Source: an uncultured Paracoccaceae bacterium (GTDB taxonomy: Bacteria > Pseudomonadota > Alphaproteobacteria > Rhodobacterales > Rhodobacteraceae). Taken from it: DNA of 64,000 nucleotides. The notes below the pieces were generated by a model. That model did not search any database. It saw only the letters and a program-made list of their open reading frames with translations, and was not told the DNA's origin. Of this stretch, positions 26,601 to 36,856 are shown one piece after another (position 1 is the stretch's first letter; every line of letters starts with the position of its first letter). The stretch is from contig CALKXV010000031.1 of NCBI GenBank assembly GCA_938005545.1, positions 1 through 64,000 of the forward strand, written 5' to 3'. The position numbers and the translations under genes were made by a program.

Positions 26601-26721
26601 CGGCGTCCTTTCCCATTTGCCCTGCGGGCATGTCACGAACTCTTCCTTGAATCAAATCGTATTTATTCAGGAGGATTATGAGCGAAATTCATTAAGAATG
26701 TGGGTTCAGGCCGCGTCGCTC

Positions 26722-26749
26722 AAAAAAAGGCCGGGCGCTAGGCCCGGCC
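26722..26749 (-). terminator. terminator after the LysR gene
   Basis: GGCCGGGC (26729-26736) and GCCCGGCC (26742-26749), loop of 5; on the minus strand the stem is followed by seven Ts. Confidence 0.9.
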
Positions 26750-26875
26750 AGTCTAACAGGGAGGTTCGATGCAACTGAAAGCGCTGCATCGAAAATCATG
26801 TGGGTGTCTTAAGGGACATTAACAAGCTTGAGAATTAACGATTTGGTCATTCCCGCTTTGCACAGAGCGCATAGC

Positions 26876-27784
26876 TTAGGCAATCAGCCCTTCTTTTTTG
26901 CGTTTTTTGCGATAGGCGATGATTTCTTCGGTCACGAAATCGCGAAATGCCGCGATCCGCCGCGATTGACGAAGTTCTTCCGGGTAGGCCAGAAAAACGG
27001 GAACATCATTGGATTGCACCTCTGGTAAAATACGCAAAAGGCTGGGAAAATCTTGCGTGACATAATCCGGCAGAACCCCAACCCCGAGATCTGCCAAAAC
27101 AGCCTGAAGAACGCCGAAGTAGTTGTTTACCGTCAAAAGTAACGGGATTTCGTGAGTGAGAAGCTCGGCAACCAGTTGCGAGGCCGCCCCGACTTGGGTT
27201 GAATTAACGCTTTGGCTGATCAATCGGTGTGATTTCATGTCTTCCAGCGTGTCAGGCATGCCGTTTGCTTCGATATATGCAGGAGTGGCATAGAGACACA
27301 TCTTCACGGCCATGATCTTGCGGCGCACCAAATCAGCTTGGCTTGGCTCTTTCATGCGGATGGCGACATCGGCCTCGCGCATGGGAAGATCAAGCACGCG
27401 TTCTTCCAGCATAAGATCGATCTTAAGATCCGGGAATTTCTCGTAAAGTTTGGGTAATCTGGGCGCAAGCCAAAGTGAACCGAAGCCGGTTGTGGTCGTT
27501 ACGCGAAGTTCACCGAACACTTCTTCTTCGCTGTCCCGAATACGCGCTTCTGCGGTATCCAGACGCCGTGACATTGCGGATGTGGCATCGAACAACAACT
27601 CGCCCTGCTCGGTCAAAATCAGTCCGCGGGCGTGACGATGAAACAACGTGGTGTTCAGGCTTTCTTCCAACGCGCGAATCTGCCGTGACACCGCAGATTG
27701 ACTAAGGTGCAAGGTCTCGCCAGCGTGTGTTAGACTGCCAGCATCCGCAACTGCGTGAAATATTCTGAGTTTGTCCCAGTCCAT
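26876..27784 (-). CDS. LysR-family transcriptional regulator
   Basis: A 302-residue LTTR. Helix-turn-helix at residues 1-60 (DAGSLTHAGETLHLSQSAVS, RQIRALEE), then a periplasmic-binding-like effector domain (VTTTTGFGSLWLAPRLPKL, VADLGVGVLPDY). Divergent from the indolepyruvate oxidoreductase gene with a 149-base gap, the usual place for an LTTR target, so regulation of that gene is likely. The effector is unknown. Confidence 0.92.
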   Translation of the reverse strand: MDWDKLRIFHAVADAGSLTHAGETLHLSQSAVSRQIRALEESLNTTLFHRHARGLILTEQGELLFDATSAMSRRLDTAEARIRDSEEEVFGELRVTTTTGFGSLWLAPRLPKLYEKFPDLKIDLMLEERVLDLPMREADVAIRMKEPSQADLVRRKIMAVKMCLYATPAYIEANGMPDTLEDMKSHRLISQSVNSTQVGAASQLVAELLTHEIPLLLTVNNYFGVLQAVLADLGVGVLPDYVTQDFPSLLRILPEVQSNDVPVFLAYPEELRQSRRIAAFRDFVTEEIIAYRKKRKKEGLIA

Positions 27785-27933
27785 AGTGAATTATCTCATA
27801 TCCGTTAGCGCTCACTTCTTTGCATGCACTAATTGACGAGAAATAGCGATTGCAAACAGAGCCGTGACAAGGTTTGAATAAGTAGGTCAGCAAATTTGAC
27901 CTATTATACCGAAGACGCCGCCGAGGAGATATT

Positions 27934-30900
27934 ATGTCGATCCGTGATGTAACGCTACACGACAAATTTGATTTGGACCGAGACCGTGTCTTGATCAATG
28001 GAACGCAGGCTCTGGTCCGCTTGATGTTGATGCAAAAAGCCCGTGATGAAGCCGCAGGGTTAAACACGGCCGGTTATGTGACCGGATATCGCGGTTCACC
28101 TTTGGGCGCTGTTGATCTGCAAATGGCGGCGGCGGCCAAGGAGCTGGAAGTGGCGGACATTACGTTTCAACCGGGACTAAACGAAGATCTTGCGGCGACA
28201 GCGATCTGGGGCACGCAACAGGCCGAATTGCGCGGCGAAGGCACGCGGGATGGCGTTTTCGGATTGTGGTACGGCAAAGGCCCCGGTGTTGATCGTTCGG
28301 GCGATGTTATGCGGCATGCCAACATGGCGGGCACGTCGGTGCATGGTGGCGTCGTGATGGCGCTGGGCGATGATCATACGGGCGAAAGTTCGACTGTGTG
28401 CCACCAATCCGATTGGGCTTTGGTCGACACGTACATGCCGGTTCTGTCGCCAGCGGGCGTTCAGGAAATTCTGGACTACGGGCTTTATGGTTATGCTTTG
28501 TCGCGCTTTGCGGGTGTTTGGGCCGGCCTGAAGATGATGAAAGACACTGTTGAGGTGACATCGGTTGTGGACGCAGGCGTGAACCGGATGTCTTTTGTTA
28601 CGCCTGATTTTGAGATGCCAGAAGGCGGTTTGAATATTCGGCTTGGCGATCATTGGGTGCCCCAAGAATCCCGTATGACGGATCACAAGCGGTTCGCAGC
28701 CGAGGCGTTTTCCCACGCCAACAAGATGGACAATCGGATTTGGGGCAAACCCGGTGCCAAGATTGGCTTTGTAGCGGCGGGCAAGAACTGGCTGGATTTG
28801 GTGCATGCGCTTGGGCTTTTGGGGATTGATGCCGAAGAAGCCGATCGGCTTGGGATTACCACGTATAAAGTAGGCCAGACATTTCCTTTGGATATGAAGG
28901 GGTTCCACGATTGGGCCGAAGGCCTTGATCTGATCGTGGTGGTCGAAGAAAAGCGCAAACTGATCGAAATTCAGATCAAGGAAGCGATTTTTGATGATCG
29001 GCGCGGGCGTCGTGTGTACGGCTGGCGCAGGGGGCATCCGGGAGCTGAAGAACTGTTTCCAGTACATTTCGCGTTGGACCCGGCGATGATTGCCGAGAGA
29101 ATCGGTGGCATTTTGGTCGAAGAAAACCGCGGCACCGACGCGATGAAGGCAGGGCTTGAGCGTGTCCGAGCCGCGCAAATTGGCGACAATGCGCCCGATA
29201 TTGCTGCGCGGTTACCTTATTATTGTTCGGGCTGCCCGCATAACACCTCGACCAAAGTACCCGAGGGCAGCCGCGCCTATGCTGGCATCGGGTGTCACAC
29301 CATGGCGCTTTGGATGGATCGATCCACCAGCGGGCTGACCCATATGGGTGCCGAAGGGGCCAATTGGATCGGGGAAGCCCAGTTTTCCAAACGCGACCAT
29401 GTGTTCCAGAACCTTGGGGACGGCACTTATAATCACTCAGGGCTATTGGCGATCCGGGCGGCTGTCGCTTCCGGTGTGAACCTGACTTACAAGATTCTTT
29501 ACAACGATGCGGTCGCAATGACGGGTGGCCAAAGCAACGATGGTGATCTTCCACCTGAGCGGATTGTGCGAGAACTTCAAGCCGCCGGCGTTAAAACCAT
29601 CGATGTTGTATATGATCAAAAGGAAGAACCGCGCCGCTCTGATTTTCCAAGTGGAATAGGGTGGTACGAACGCGAAGAGATGCCAAATGTGCAAGCCCGG
29701 ATGACCAAGGTAAAGGGTGTCTCAGCGATTGTTTTCATTCAGACCTGTGCTGCGGAAAAGCGCCGTCGCCGGAAGCGCGGAAGCTTGCCGGACATCGACA
29801 AGCGCGTCTTTATCAACACCGATGTTTGCGAAGGATGCGGTGATTGTGGTGTGCAATCAAATTGCGTGTCCATTGTGCCAGTCGAAACAGAACTGGGCCG
29901 GAAACGCGCCATTGATCAATCTGCGTGCAACAAGGATTTTTCCTGCCTTAACGGGTTTTGCCCGTCTTTCGTCACGGTCGAAGGCGGTGAGATAAAGAAA
30001 CAAGCAAGCATTGCGTTGGACACCGGCTCGCTGCCTTATCCGGCAATTCCAAACATTCAGGGAACCCACAACATCGTCATTACCGGTGTCGGCGGCACAG
30101 GAGTTGTGACAATCGGTGCTTTGCTGGCCATGGCAGCGCATCTTGATGGCAAAGGTGCGGGCATGATGGAAATGGCGGGATTGGCCCAAAAGGGTGGTGC
30201 GGTTCACATCCATTGTCGGATCGGCAATTCACCGGAAGACATCAGTGCAATTCGTGTTGCTGTCGGTGAAGCCGACACGCTGATCGGCGGCGATCTGGTG
30301 GTGTCGGCTGGATCAAAGACAACTCAGCTGATGAAAACTGGCCGCACCAAAGGCGTGGTCAATACTCATGAAATTATCACCGGTGACTTTACCCGCGATC
30401 CTAATTTCTTTATTCCGAGTGATCAGTTACGCTTCTCGCTTGAAGCAAAAATTGGCGACGGCCTTGTTGCATTCGATGCCTATGCCTTTGCTGAACTGGC
30501 TTTGGGCGATGCGATTTATTCCAACATGATCCTTTTGGGTGCCGCGTGGCAGATGGGGCAAGTGCCCTTGAGCTTGCCGGCGTTGACGCGCGCCATTGAG
30601 TTGAATGGCGCAAAAGTTGCCGAAAACACGCGGGCCTTCGAGATCGGTCGTTGGGCGGCTTTGAACCCCCGCGATGTGACAGCTTTGGTCACCGATAAAG
30701 TGGTGGCGATGCCAAGAACTCTGGAAGACCGGATTGCGTTTCGTGCCGACCATTTGAAGGAGTATCAATCCACGCGACTGGCGCGGAAATACCGTAAGTT
30801 CGTCGATAAAATCGAAGATGAAACGCTGCGCGAAGCGGTGGCAAAAAGTTATCACAAGGTGTTGGCGTATAAGGACGAATTCGAAGTTGCCCGCCTGCTG

Positions 30901-31344
30901 AAAAGTTCCCGTGAAAAGGTGGAAGACACCTTTGATGGCGATGTGAAGCTGACGTTCCATCTGGCACCTCCGTTGCGTGGCGGCAAAGATGCAACGGGGC
31001 GTCCGAAAAAGCGCACCTATGGTCGGATGATGGAAAGGATGTTCCCGCTTCTGGCCTCAATGAAAAGGCTGCGCGGCACACCGTTCAATATCTTTGGCTA
31101 TTCTGCCGAACGTCGAATGGAGCGAGGCTTGATCCGGCAATATCGGCGCGACATGGTCGAAGTCTTGAAAGACCCGAACCGGAATATGGAAGCCGCGCTG
31201 GCTTTGGCAGAATGGCCAATGGAAGTCCGCGGCTTTGGCCCGGTTAAAGAGGCGAATGCCGAAAAGGCATGGACGCGGCGGGAAACGCTTTTGAAAGCGT
31301 TTCGAGATGGTGTCATTTTACCAGCAAAAGAGGCCGCCGAATAA
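27934..31344 (+). CDS. indolepyruvate ferredoxin oxidoreductase, fused alpha-gamma type
   Basis: A 1136-residue TPP enzyme that oxidatively decarboxylates aryl- or branched 2-oxo acids to acyl-CoA, reducing ferredoxin. The N-terminal half has pyrimidine and TPP domains (GYRGSPLGAVDLQMA, MALGDDHTGESSTVCHQSD, GIGCHTMALWM, QNLGDGTYNHSGLLAIRAA). A ferredoxin-like insert C-EGCGDCGVQSNC with VC and a distant CNKDFSCLNGFC follows near residue 625, and the C-terminal third is the gamma domain (ITGVGGTGVVTIGALLAMA). GAGGAGA precedes ATG 27934. Fused enzymes like this are typical of alphaproteobacteria. Confidence 0.95.
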   Translation: MSIRDVTLHDKFDLDRDRVLINGTQALVRLMLMQKARDEAAGLNTAGYVTGYRGSPLGAVDLQMAAAAKELEVADITFQPGLNEDLAATAIWGTQQAELRGEGTRDGVFGLWYGKGPGVDRSGDVMRHANMAGTSVHGGVVMALGDDHTGESSTVCHQSDWALVDTYMPVLSPAGVQEILDYGLYGYALSRFAGVWAGLKMMKDTVEVTSVVDAGVNRMSFVTPDFEMPEGGLNIRLGDHWVPQESRMTDHKRFAAEAFSHANKMDNRIWGKPGAKIGFVAAGKNWLDLVHALGLLGIDAEEADRLGITTYKVGQTFPLDMKGFHDWAEGLDLIVVVEEKRKLIEIQIKEAIFDDRRGRRVYGWRRGHPGAEELFPVHFALDPAMIAERIGGILVEENRGTDAMKAGLERVRAAQIGDNAPDIAARLPYYCSGCPHNTSTKVPEGSRAYAGIGCHTMALWMDRSTSGLTHMGAEGANWIGEAQFSKRDHVFQNLGDGTYNHSGLLAIRAAVASGVNLTYKILYNDAVAMTGGQSNDGDLPPERIVRELQAAGVKTIDVVYDQKEEPRRSDFPSGIGWYEREEMPNVQARMTKVKGVSAIVFIQTCAAEKRRRRKRGSLPDIDKRVFINTDVCEGCGDCGVQSNCVSIVPVETELGRKRAIDQSACNKDFSCLNGFCPSFVTVEGGEIKKQASIALDTGSLPYPAIPNIQGTHNIVITGVGGTGVVTIGALLAMAAHLDGKGAGMMEMAGLAQKGGAVHIHCRIGNSPEDISAIRVAVGEADTLIGGDLVVSAGSKTTQLMKTGRTKGVVNTHEIITGDFTRDPNFFIPSDQLRFSLEAKIGDGLVAFDAYAFAELALGDAIYSNMILLGAAWQMGQVPLSLPALTRAIELNGAKVAENTRAFEIGRWAALNPRDVTALVTDKVVAMPRTLEDRIAFRADHLKEYQSTRLARKYRKFVDKIEDETLREAVAKSYHKVLAYKDEFEVARLLKSSREKVEDTFDGDVKLTFHLAPPLRGGKDATGRPKKRTYGRMMERMFPLLASMKRLRGTPFNIFGYSAERRMERGLIRQYRRDMVEVLKDPNRNMEAALALAEWPMEVRGFGPVKEANAEKAWTRRETLLKAFRDGVILPAKEAAE

Positions 31345-31458
31345 CGAACCTTGCATCCCTGCCACAACACAGCGTCACGACGTCGTAAATTTTTAATGTT
31401 CGCTCGCCAAACTTAGCCGAAGTCTTATATCTAAGACGAAACAACTGGAGCAGGCCAA

Positions 31459-32361
31459 TTGGGACGGCAGGTTGCCCGCGATATCAGCTATTCGCATTCT
31501 GCCGCGACCCGTGGTGGGCGTGTGTTTATTCGAACTTTGGAGAACGCCACCGGTCGGTTGAAACTGATCCGGCGGGCGGCCGGGTACGAAGACGAAGTGG
31601 CGCGCGGTGCCGATTTTTGGCAGGTCATGGTTGCGCGGTATGGGTTAAGCCTAAACGCAGTCGGCGGCGCAATGTCCAACCTGCCTTCGACGGGGCCGTT
31701 GGTGGTTGTGTCGAACCATCCCTACGGCATTCTGGATGGATTGGTGATGGGCCACATTCTGAGTTCGTTGCGCGATGGCGATTTCCGCATTCTTGCCAAC
31801 AGCGTTTTCAAAAAAGCGGAAGAATTGAACCGCGTGTTGCTGCCGATCAGTTTTGATACTTCGCGCGAAGCTGTGGCCGGAAATTTGCAAACCCGGAAAG
31901 ATGCGCTGAATTATCTATCCAATGGCGGCGCGATTGGAGTGTTTCCAGGCGGCACGGTTTCGACGTCGGTTAAACCCTTTTCCTCACGCCCGATGGATCC
32001 CGCCTGGCGGTCATTTACGGCGAAGATGATTTCCAAAAGCGGGGCGACTGTCGTGCCGATCTTTTTCGAAGGCACCAATTCACGTTTGTTCCAGGTCGCA
32101 TCGCATTTGCATCAGACATTGCGGGTTGCGTTGTTGATCAAAGAGTTCAAACGGCGTACGGACGAACCGGTGAATTTGGTGATTGGTGATCCAATACCCG
32201 CTTCGGAATTGGATGCCTTTCGCACAGACCCAAAGGCGATGATGGACTTTTTGCGTGCGCGCACCTATGCCCTGAGCCCAAAGCGTCTTGACCCGGCGTA
32301 TGGGTTCGAGTTCGAAGAAAAGCACAAGCGGGCAAGCACAGATGGCGGTCGGAATATTTGA
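31459..32361 (+). CDS. lysophospholipid acyltransferase family protein
   Basis: A 300-residue PlsC-like acyltransferase. The active-site box is [11 protein letters not shown], the HPxGxxDG variant (five residues between His and Asp) seen in haemolysin-like/OlsA-like enzymes; a second box is [10 protein letters not shown] and a third [14 protein letters not shown]. Probably acylates lyso-lipids at the inner membrane. The start is TTG 31459 with GGAG 8 bases upstream. The C-terminus overlaps murI by 20 bases. Confidence 0.85.
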   Translation: MGRQVARDISYSHSAATRGGRVFIRTLENATGRLKLIRRAAGYEDEVARGADFWQVMVARYGLSLNAVGGAMSNLPSTGPLVVVSNHPYGILDGLVMGHILSSLRDGDFRILANSVFKKAEELNRVLLPISFDTSREAVAGNLQTRKDALNYLSNGGAIGVFPGGTVSTSVKPFSSRPMDPAWRSFTAKMISKSGATVVPIFFEGTNSRLFQVASHLHQTLRVALLIKEFKRRTDEPVNLVIGDPIPASELDAFRTDPKAMMDFLRARTYALSPKRLDPAYGFEFEEKHKRASTDGGRNI

Positions 32362-33154
32362 TAGTGGTTTGGGCGGGTTAACCGTTTATCAGGCGGCACA
32401 AGAACGCTTGCCGGACGTGCCTTTTGTATACTTGGGTGACCATGCCAACACGCCTTACGGTGTGCGTGATGCCGATGATATCTATGATTTAACAACCACA
32501 TGCGTGTCGCGGTTGTTTGAAGCCGGATGCGATTTGGTTATTCTGGCGTGCAACACTGCATCCGCCGCAGCCCTGAGACGTATGCAGGAAGGCTGGGTGC
32601 CGTCCGACAAGCGTGTGCTTGGTGTTTTTGTGCCCTTGATCGAAGCTTTGACAGAACGTCAATGGGGTGACAATTCCCCGCCGCGTGAAGTTAACGTGCG
32701 GCATGTGGCGTTGTTCGCAACGCCTGCCACTGTGCGCAGCCGTGCGTTCCAGCGCGAGTTGGCGTTCCGTGCGATTGGCGTTGATGTCGAAGCCCAAGCC
32801 TGTGCCGGTGTGGTTGACGCCATTGAAGACGGTGACATGATCTTGGCGGAAGCCTTGGTGCGCAGCCACGTTGAAGCGTTGAAGCGCAAGATGCCAGAGC
32901 CAGATGCAGCGGTGTTGGGTTGTACCCATTATCCCATGGTCGAGGATGACTTTCGGGCCGCTATTGGGGAAAATGTGCCTGTATTCAGCCAGCCAAAGCT
33001 TGTGGCCGAGAGTTTGGCCGATTACTTAGAGCGGCGTCCCGATATGCGGGGCTCTGGCGAGGTTGGAATGTTTTTAACGACCGGTGATCCACAGTGGGTG
33101 TCTGATCAGGCAACCCGGTTCTTGCGACGACGATGCGAGTTTCACGCAGCTTGA
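32342..33154 (+). CDS. murI: glutamate racemase
   Basis: Makes D-glutamate for peptidoglycan; 270 residues. Begins [15 protein letters not shown], with the first catalytic Cys in ILACNTASA (Cys70) and the second in VLGCTHYP near residue 193, and GDHANTPYG between. The long upstream frame has no homology, so ATG 32342 is used although its ribosome site is weak; overlap with the acyltransferase suggests coupling. Confidence 0.94.
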   Translation: MAVGIFDSGLGGLTVYQAAQERLPDVPFVYLGDHANTPYGVRDADDIYDLTTTCVSRLFEAGCDLVILACNTASAAALRRMQEGWVPSDKRVLGVFVPLIEALTERQWGDNSPPREVNVRHVALFATPATVRSRAFQRELAFRAIGVDVEAQACAGVVDAIEDGDMILAEALVRSHVEALKRKMPEPDAAVLGCTHYPMVEDDFRAAIGENVPVFSQPKLVAESLADYLERRPDMRGSGEVGMFLTTGDPQWVSDQATRFLRRRCEFHAA

Positions 33155-33208
33155 TTGCGGCGTGCCGTCCGACGCTTTACACATCCATGAACATTGAGGA
33201 GGGGTCTG

Positions 33209-34237
33209 ATGCCCCATAATATCGCCATTTTGGGTGCCAGCGGGTATACTGGCGCAGAACTGATCCGATTGATTTCGGTTCACCCGTCGTTTCGCATTGT
33301 GGCGTTGACGGGGGATCGAAAAGCAGGGCAACCCATGGCTTCGGTCTATCCGCATTTGCGCCATATGGACTTGCCCGATCTGATCAAGATCGAAGACTTG
33401 GATTATTCCGGCATCGATCTGGTGTTTTGCGCCTTGCCCCATGCAACGTCTCAAGCGGTTGTTCCGTCGATACCGAACCATGTAAAGATTGTGGATCTGT
33501 CGGCGGATTTTCGGCTGCGCGATGGCGAGGCTTATGCCGCGTGGTACGGCAAACCGCACGCGGCCTTAGAGTTGCAGGGCGAGGTGGTTTACGGTCTGAC
33601 CGAGTTTTACCGCCAAGACATCAAGGCGGCGCGCATTGTTGCGGGCACGGGATGTAACGCGGCAACGGGACAATTTGCTTTGCGTCCGTTGATTGCGGCG
33701 CGTGTGATTGATCTGGACGACATTATCATGGATTTGAAAGCGGCGGTTTCCGGTGCTGGACGATCTTTGAAGGAACATCTGTTGCTGGCCGAGTTGGATG
33801 AGAACGTGAAACCCTATTCGGTTGGCGGTACGCATCGGCATCTGGGCGAGTTTGATCAGGAGTTTTCCAAGATCGCAGGGCGGGATGTGCGTGTTCAATT
33901 GACGCCGCATCTGTTGCCAGCGACACGGGGAATTGTGATGACATGCTATCTTAAAGGTGAAGCGGACGCCGTATTTAACGCTTTGGATGCAGCCTATGGG
34001 TCTGAACCCTTTGTGCAAGTGCTGCCCTTTGGGGAGATGCCACAGATGAAAGATGTGCGCGCCTCGAACTTCTGCCACATCGGGGTTGCCGGCGATCGAT
34101 TGCCGGGTCGCGCGACCGTCGTTGCGGTTCTAGACAATTTGACCAAAGGGTCGTCGGGACAGGCCATTCAGAATGCAAATTTGATGTTGGGCGAGGATGA
34201 AACGGCGGGTTTAATGGCCGCGCCTGTCTATCCTTGA
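33209..34237 (+). CDS. argC: N-acetyl-gamma-glutamyl-phosphate reductase
   Basis: NADPH-dependent third step of arginine synthesis; 342 residues. NADP-binding [12 protein letters not shown] at the N-terminus, the catalytic Cys in GTGCNAATG (Cys149), and [10 protein letters not shown] with the conserved His. GAGGAGGGG sits 4-6 bases before ATG 33209. Not in an arginine operon here. Confidence 0.96.
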   Translation: MPHNIAILGASGYTGAELIRLISVHPSFRIVALTGDRKAGQPMASVYPHLRHMDLPDLIKIEDLDYSGIDLVFCALPHATSQAVVPSIPNHVKIVDLSADFRLRDGEAYAAWYGKPHAALELQGEVVYGLTEFYRQDIKAARIVAGTGCNAATGQFALRPLIAARVIDLDDIIMDLKAAVSGAGRSLKEHLLLAELDENVKPYSVGGTHRHLGEFDQEFSKIAGRDVRVQLTPHLLPATRGIVMTCYLKGEADAVFNALDAAYGSEPFVQVLPFGEMPQMKDVRASNFCHIGVAGDRLPGRATVVAVLDNLTKGSSGQAIQNANLMLGEDETAGLMAAPVYP

Positions 34238-34338
34238 TGTTTGTGTGGCCGCACCAAAGGGATGTTATGACGGAATGTTTAGTTGAAAAACTTGGAGCTT
34301 GCCCCCATTTTGCAGAAATAACTGTGTAGCGAGGCGCT

Positions 34339-34788
34339 ATGAAGGGTTTGAAGAAACAACGACGCGTTCAGGTTATTGCGCTGGCAGGCATCTGTCTTAT
34401 GGGCGTTTTGACCATGCTTTGGTTTTTGCCAAAAGACGCGTTTCAATTTTTTCGCTCGCCAAGCGAAGTTTTGGCAGCACCCCCGACCGAGGACGAATAT
34501 TTCCAACTCGGTGGCTTGGTGAAAGACGGCTCGATGACCCAAGTGGATGGCGTTCAGTTTTCGTTTGTCGTTACGGACGGTGCACGCGAAGTGCCGGTTA
34601 CCTATGTTGGTGGTGATCCGGCACCCGATCTTTTTAGCGAAGGTCAGGGCACTATTGTCAAAGGTTACTACGTGAATGGCACCTTTGAAGCCTCTGAACT
34701 TCTTGCAAAACACGACGAGAGTTACATGCCGGCTGAGGTTATCGACGCACTGAAAGAGCAGGGCGTTTATCAGGCTCCGAACGGTTAG
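34339..34788 (+). CDS. ccmE: cytochrome c maturation protein CcmE (haem chaperone)
   Basis: A 149-residue periplasmic, membrane-anchored haem carrier. One membrane segment at 12-29, an OB-fold core (FQLGGLVKDGSM, VPVTYVGGDPAPDLF), and the covalent haem site LAKHDESYMP with His125 and Tyr129. Works with CcmF and CcmH, which are about 2 kb downstream after a five-gene insert. Confidence 0.95.
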   Translation: MKGLKKQRRVQVIALAGICLMGVLTMLWFLPKDAFQFFRSPSEVLAAPPTEDEYFQLGGLVKDGSMTQVDGVQFSFVVTDGAREVPVTYVGGDPAPDLFSEGQGTIVKGYYVNGTFEASELLAKHDESYMPAEVIDALKEQGVYQAPNG

Positions 34789-34848
34789 TTTCTGACCCAT
34801 TAAGGCTTAAGGCCCAATTTTCACCCATCCAAAAGTGGGTGTGGGGCC

Positions 34849-35460
34849 ATGCAAAGCGTTTCTTCGATTGCGAAAGAAATATTGGCGCGCGAAGGCGGCT
34901 ATGTGAACGATCCCGATGATCCGGGTGGGGCGACGAAGTATGGTGTGACCATTCACACGATGCGTCGTTTAGGTTTGGATCTGACCGGTGACGGGCGTGT
35001 AGATGCGAAGGATGTGCAGCGTCTGAGCCGAACCGAGGCCGAGCGGATTTTCATTCAGCATTACTTTGAGGCACCGGGGATCGCGGGATTGCCTGAAGTT
35101 TTGCACGCAACGGTCTTCGACATGCAGGTCAACTCGGGCGCAAATGCCGTGAAGATTTTGCAACGTTTGTTCGCCAAGATGGGGTTTCCAACCAGCGTTG
35201 ACGGACAGATCGGGCCAAAAACCGTTGCGATGGCGGGGCTCGCTGTTGCGGCAGCACCAAACCACATTCGCGATGCGTATGGGATCGAACGCCGGAACTA
35301 TTACTATGCCTTGGGGGACCGGCGAGTGGCCAGCCGCAAATACGCGCGGCGACGGGATGGTGGCAAAGGTGGCTGGATAAAACGCGCCGAAGAATTCATC
35401 GCGCCGAGGTTCCATCTGAGTGCGTCTGAGCACACTACGCGGGTGGCATCATGGGGTTGA
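34849..35460 (+). CDS. holin-associated N-acetylmuramidase (GH108)
   Basis: A 203-residue muramidase. GH108 catalytic region ILAREGGYVNDPDDPGGATKYGVT with Glu in EGGY, and a second peptidoglycan-binding domain at about 95-175 (FDMQVNSGANAVKIL, VDGQIGPKTV). It contains an EF-hand-like DLTGDGRVDAKD loop. Followed by a holin-like gene whose start overlaps its end, which is the family's usual context; the pair is a chromosomal set rather than an intact prophage. Confidence 0.88.
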   Translation: MQSVSSIAKEILAREGGYVNDPDDPGGATKYGVTIHTMRRLGLDLTGDGRVDAKDVQRLSRTEAERIFIQHYFEAPGIAGLPEVLHATVFDMQVNSGANAVKILQRLFAKMGFPTSVDGQIGPKTVAMAGLAVAAAPNHIRDAYGIERRNYYYALGDRRVASRKYARRRDGGKGGWIKRAEEFIAPRFHLSASEHTTRVASWG

Positions 35461-36062
35461 TCGGGGATATATTGGGCACGATTTTTGGCGGTGGCCGCAA
35501 TGTCATTCGCGAAACCGCCGAGGTGTTTCGCCCAAACGCAGAAGCCGGGGCCGCGCGGGATGCGGCACACGAAGCGGCCGCATTGGCACAGTTTGCGGCG
35601 GAATTTACACGCACGAAGCAGGGCGGCTTTGATCGATTCATAAACGGTTTGAACCGGTTGCCGCGCCCCTTGTTGGCGTTTGGCACTTTGGGGTTGTTCG
35701 TGTCCGCCATGCTGGACCCCATCTGGTTTTCGCAGCGAATGCAAGGGGTTGCTTTGGTACCCGAACCTTTGTGGTGGCTGATGGGTGCGATCGTCTCGTT
35801 CTACTTCGGCGCACGGCATCAAACAAAGTCGCATAAGTTTCAAAAGGGTCTGACAGCGACATTGGCGCGCACGGCGGAAGTGACAAGACACATTCAGGGT
35901 TTGGACGACTTGCGCAGAGACATCGACGAAAGCGCACAGGCGCATGTGAAAGAAACCACGTTGGGAACTGGCCTCGCGCAGAACTCCGTTCCTCGTCCGG
36001 CCCCTCACAGTGTTGACGTCCGCGGCAACGCGGCCCTTGCCGAGTGGAGGTTGTCCCAATGA
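35451..36062 (+). CDS. holin family protein
   Basis: A 203-residue protein of the GTA/phage-like three-helix holin family. Acidic and alanine-rich start (FRPNAEAGAARDAAHEAA), then membrane segments at about 65-82 (PLLAFGTLGLFVSAM) and 102-118 (WWLMGAIVSFYFGARHQ). The start overlaps the muramidase end by 10 bases and the stop overlaps the next ATG by 4. Such holins give a muramidase access to the wall; whether lysis or secretion is served here is unknown. Confidence 0.82.
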   Translation: MGLIGDILGTIFGGGRNVIRETAEVFRPNAEAGAARDAAHEAAALAQFAAEFTRTKQGGFDRFINGLNRLPRPLLAFGTLGLFVSAMLDPIWFSQRMQGVALVPEPLWWLMGAIVSFYFGARHQTKSHKFQKGLTATLARTAEVTRHIQGLDDLRRDIDESAQAHVKETTLGTGLAQNSVPRPAPHSVDVRGNAALAEWRLSQ

Positions 36063-36238
36063 CCGGCGACATTCTTTTGAAAGTGTTGGCTGATCATGGG
36101 CCATGGGTGATTTTGGTGTTTTTCCTGCTTTGGCGGGATGCCGAAAAAGACAAGGCCACACGTGATGTTCTGGACAAAAACGCGGGCGTTCTGACCGAAA
36201 TCGCAACGGTCATCAAAGAGCGCATGCCGAGGAATTGA
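36059..36238 (+). CDS. small membrane protein of the holin set
   Basis: A 59-residue protein with one hydrophobic segment at about 12-25 (HGPWVILVFFLLWRDAEK) and a charged tail. ATGA overlap with the holin stop. Looks like a small accessory such as an antiholin; not recognised as a named family. Confidence 0.75.
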   Translation: MTGDILLKVLADHGPWVILVFFLLWRDAEKDKATRDVLDKNAGVLTEIATVIKERMPRN

Positions 36239-36239
36239 G

Positions 36240-36368
36240 ATGGCAATGAACATTTGGAAACGCCTGCGCGAATTTCTGGGTGGCCGTCGGCTTGCTCAAG
36301 CCATCGAACGCAACGACCGGGCCATCGACAATCTTGACCGGACAGTCAGAGAGGTTTTGAAACAATGA
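36240..36368 (+). CDS. 42-residue charged protein of the holin set
   Basis: ATG 36240 opens a 42-codon frame, MAMNIWKRLREFLGGRRLAQ... ending EVLKQ, that starts 2 bases after the previous stop and overlaps the next ATG by 4 bases (ATGA). The amphipathic, Arg/Glu-rich helix and the unbroken overlaps argue that it is translated. Too short for family assignment. Confidence 0.65.
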   Translation: MAMNIWKRLREFLGGRRLAQAIERNDRAIDNLDRTVREVLKQ

Positions 36369-36787
36369 CCCAACCTATAATAATTTTGGTGGCCGTTTCC
36401 GTAGCGTTTCTCGTTTCGAATACCTTTATTGGATTTGATCGATCTTATGCCATTGGCTATGGCGCTTTGGCATTGATGGCGGCGATGGTGTCGCTGACAT
36501 TCCTTTGGTTGTGGGTGCGTCGCGCCACGCCTTTGGCGATGGGAATGTTCTTCGGTTGGGCGGGTGCTGCGAGCGTCATTGGATGGTGGTGGTTGTTTTA
36601 TCTTCATGGTCATCCTCACTGGATGGTCGAAGATCCCGTACCTTTTGTTCTGCTCTCGGTCTATTTTGTTGGCGCAATTTTGCACTTCAAAGTGATCTGG
36701 CAGTCTTTTGGTGTCCAAGGTTCAGGCTACTTTGTTCCTGTCGTTGCGAGTTTCTTGTTGTCCATTCTTGCGCAGTTCGCGATTTAG
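36365..36787 (+). CDS. membrane protein of unknown function
   Basis: A 140-residue protein with four hydrophobic segments (IIILVAVSVAFLVSNTF, LALMAAMVSLTFLWLWV, GWAGAASVIGWWWLFYL, ILHFKVIWQ) and very few charges. ATGA overlap with the small gene upstream. It is the last of the insert between ccmE and ccmF; no family is recognised. Confidence 0.75.
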   Translation: MTQPIIILVAVSVAFLVSNTFIGFDRSYAIGYGALALMAAMVSLTFLWLWVRRATPLAMGMFFGWAGAASVIGWWWLFYLHGHPHWMVEDPVPFVLLSVYFVGAILHFKVIWQSFGVQGSGYFVPVVASFLLSILAQFAI

Positions 36788-36856
36788 CGATCAAAGAGTT
36801 GCGATTTGGCAGTCGAAGACCTTGGATGTCCATGGTTGCCGTACTACCATCAATCT

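Noticed and set aside
28177-29554. A 333-codon open frame antisense to the indolepyruvate oxidoreductase
   Set aside because: Composition mirrors the third-position GC of the sense gene; product has no recognisable domain.
34849-36787. Prophage remnant based on muramidase and holin genes
   Set aside because: No capsid, tail, terminase or integrase genes nearby, and the genes sit in order within the ccm locus, so a chromosomal set is more likely.
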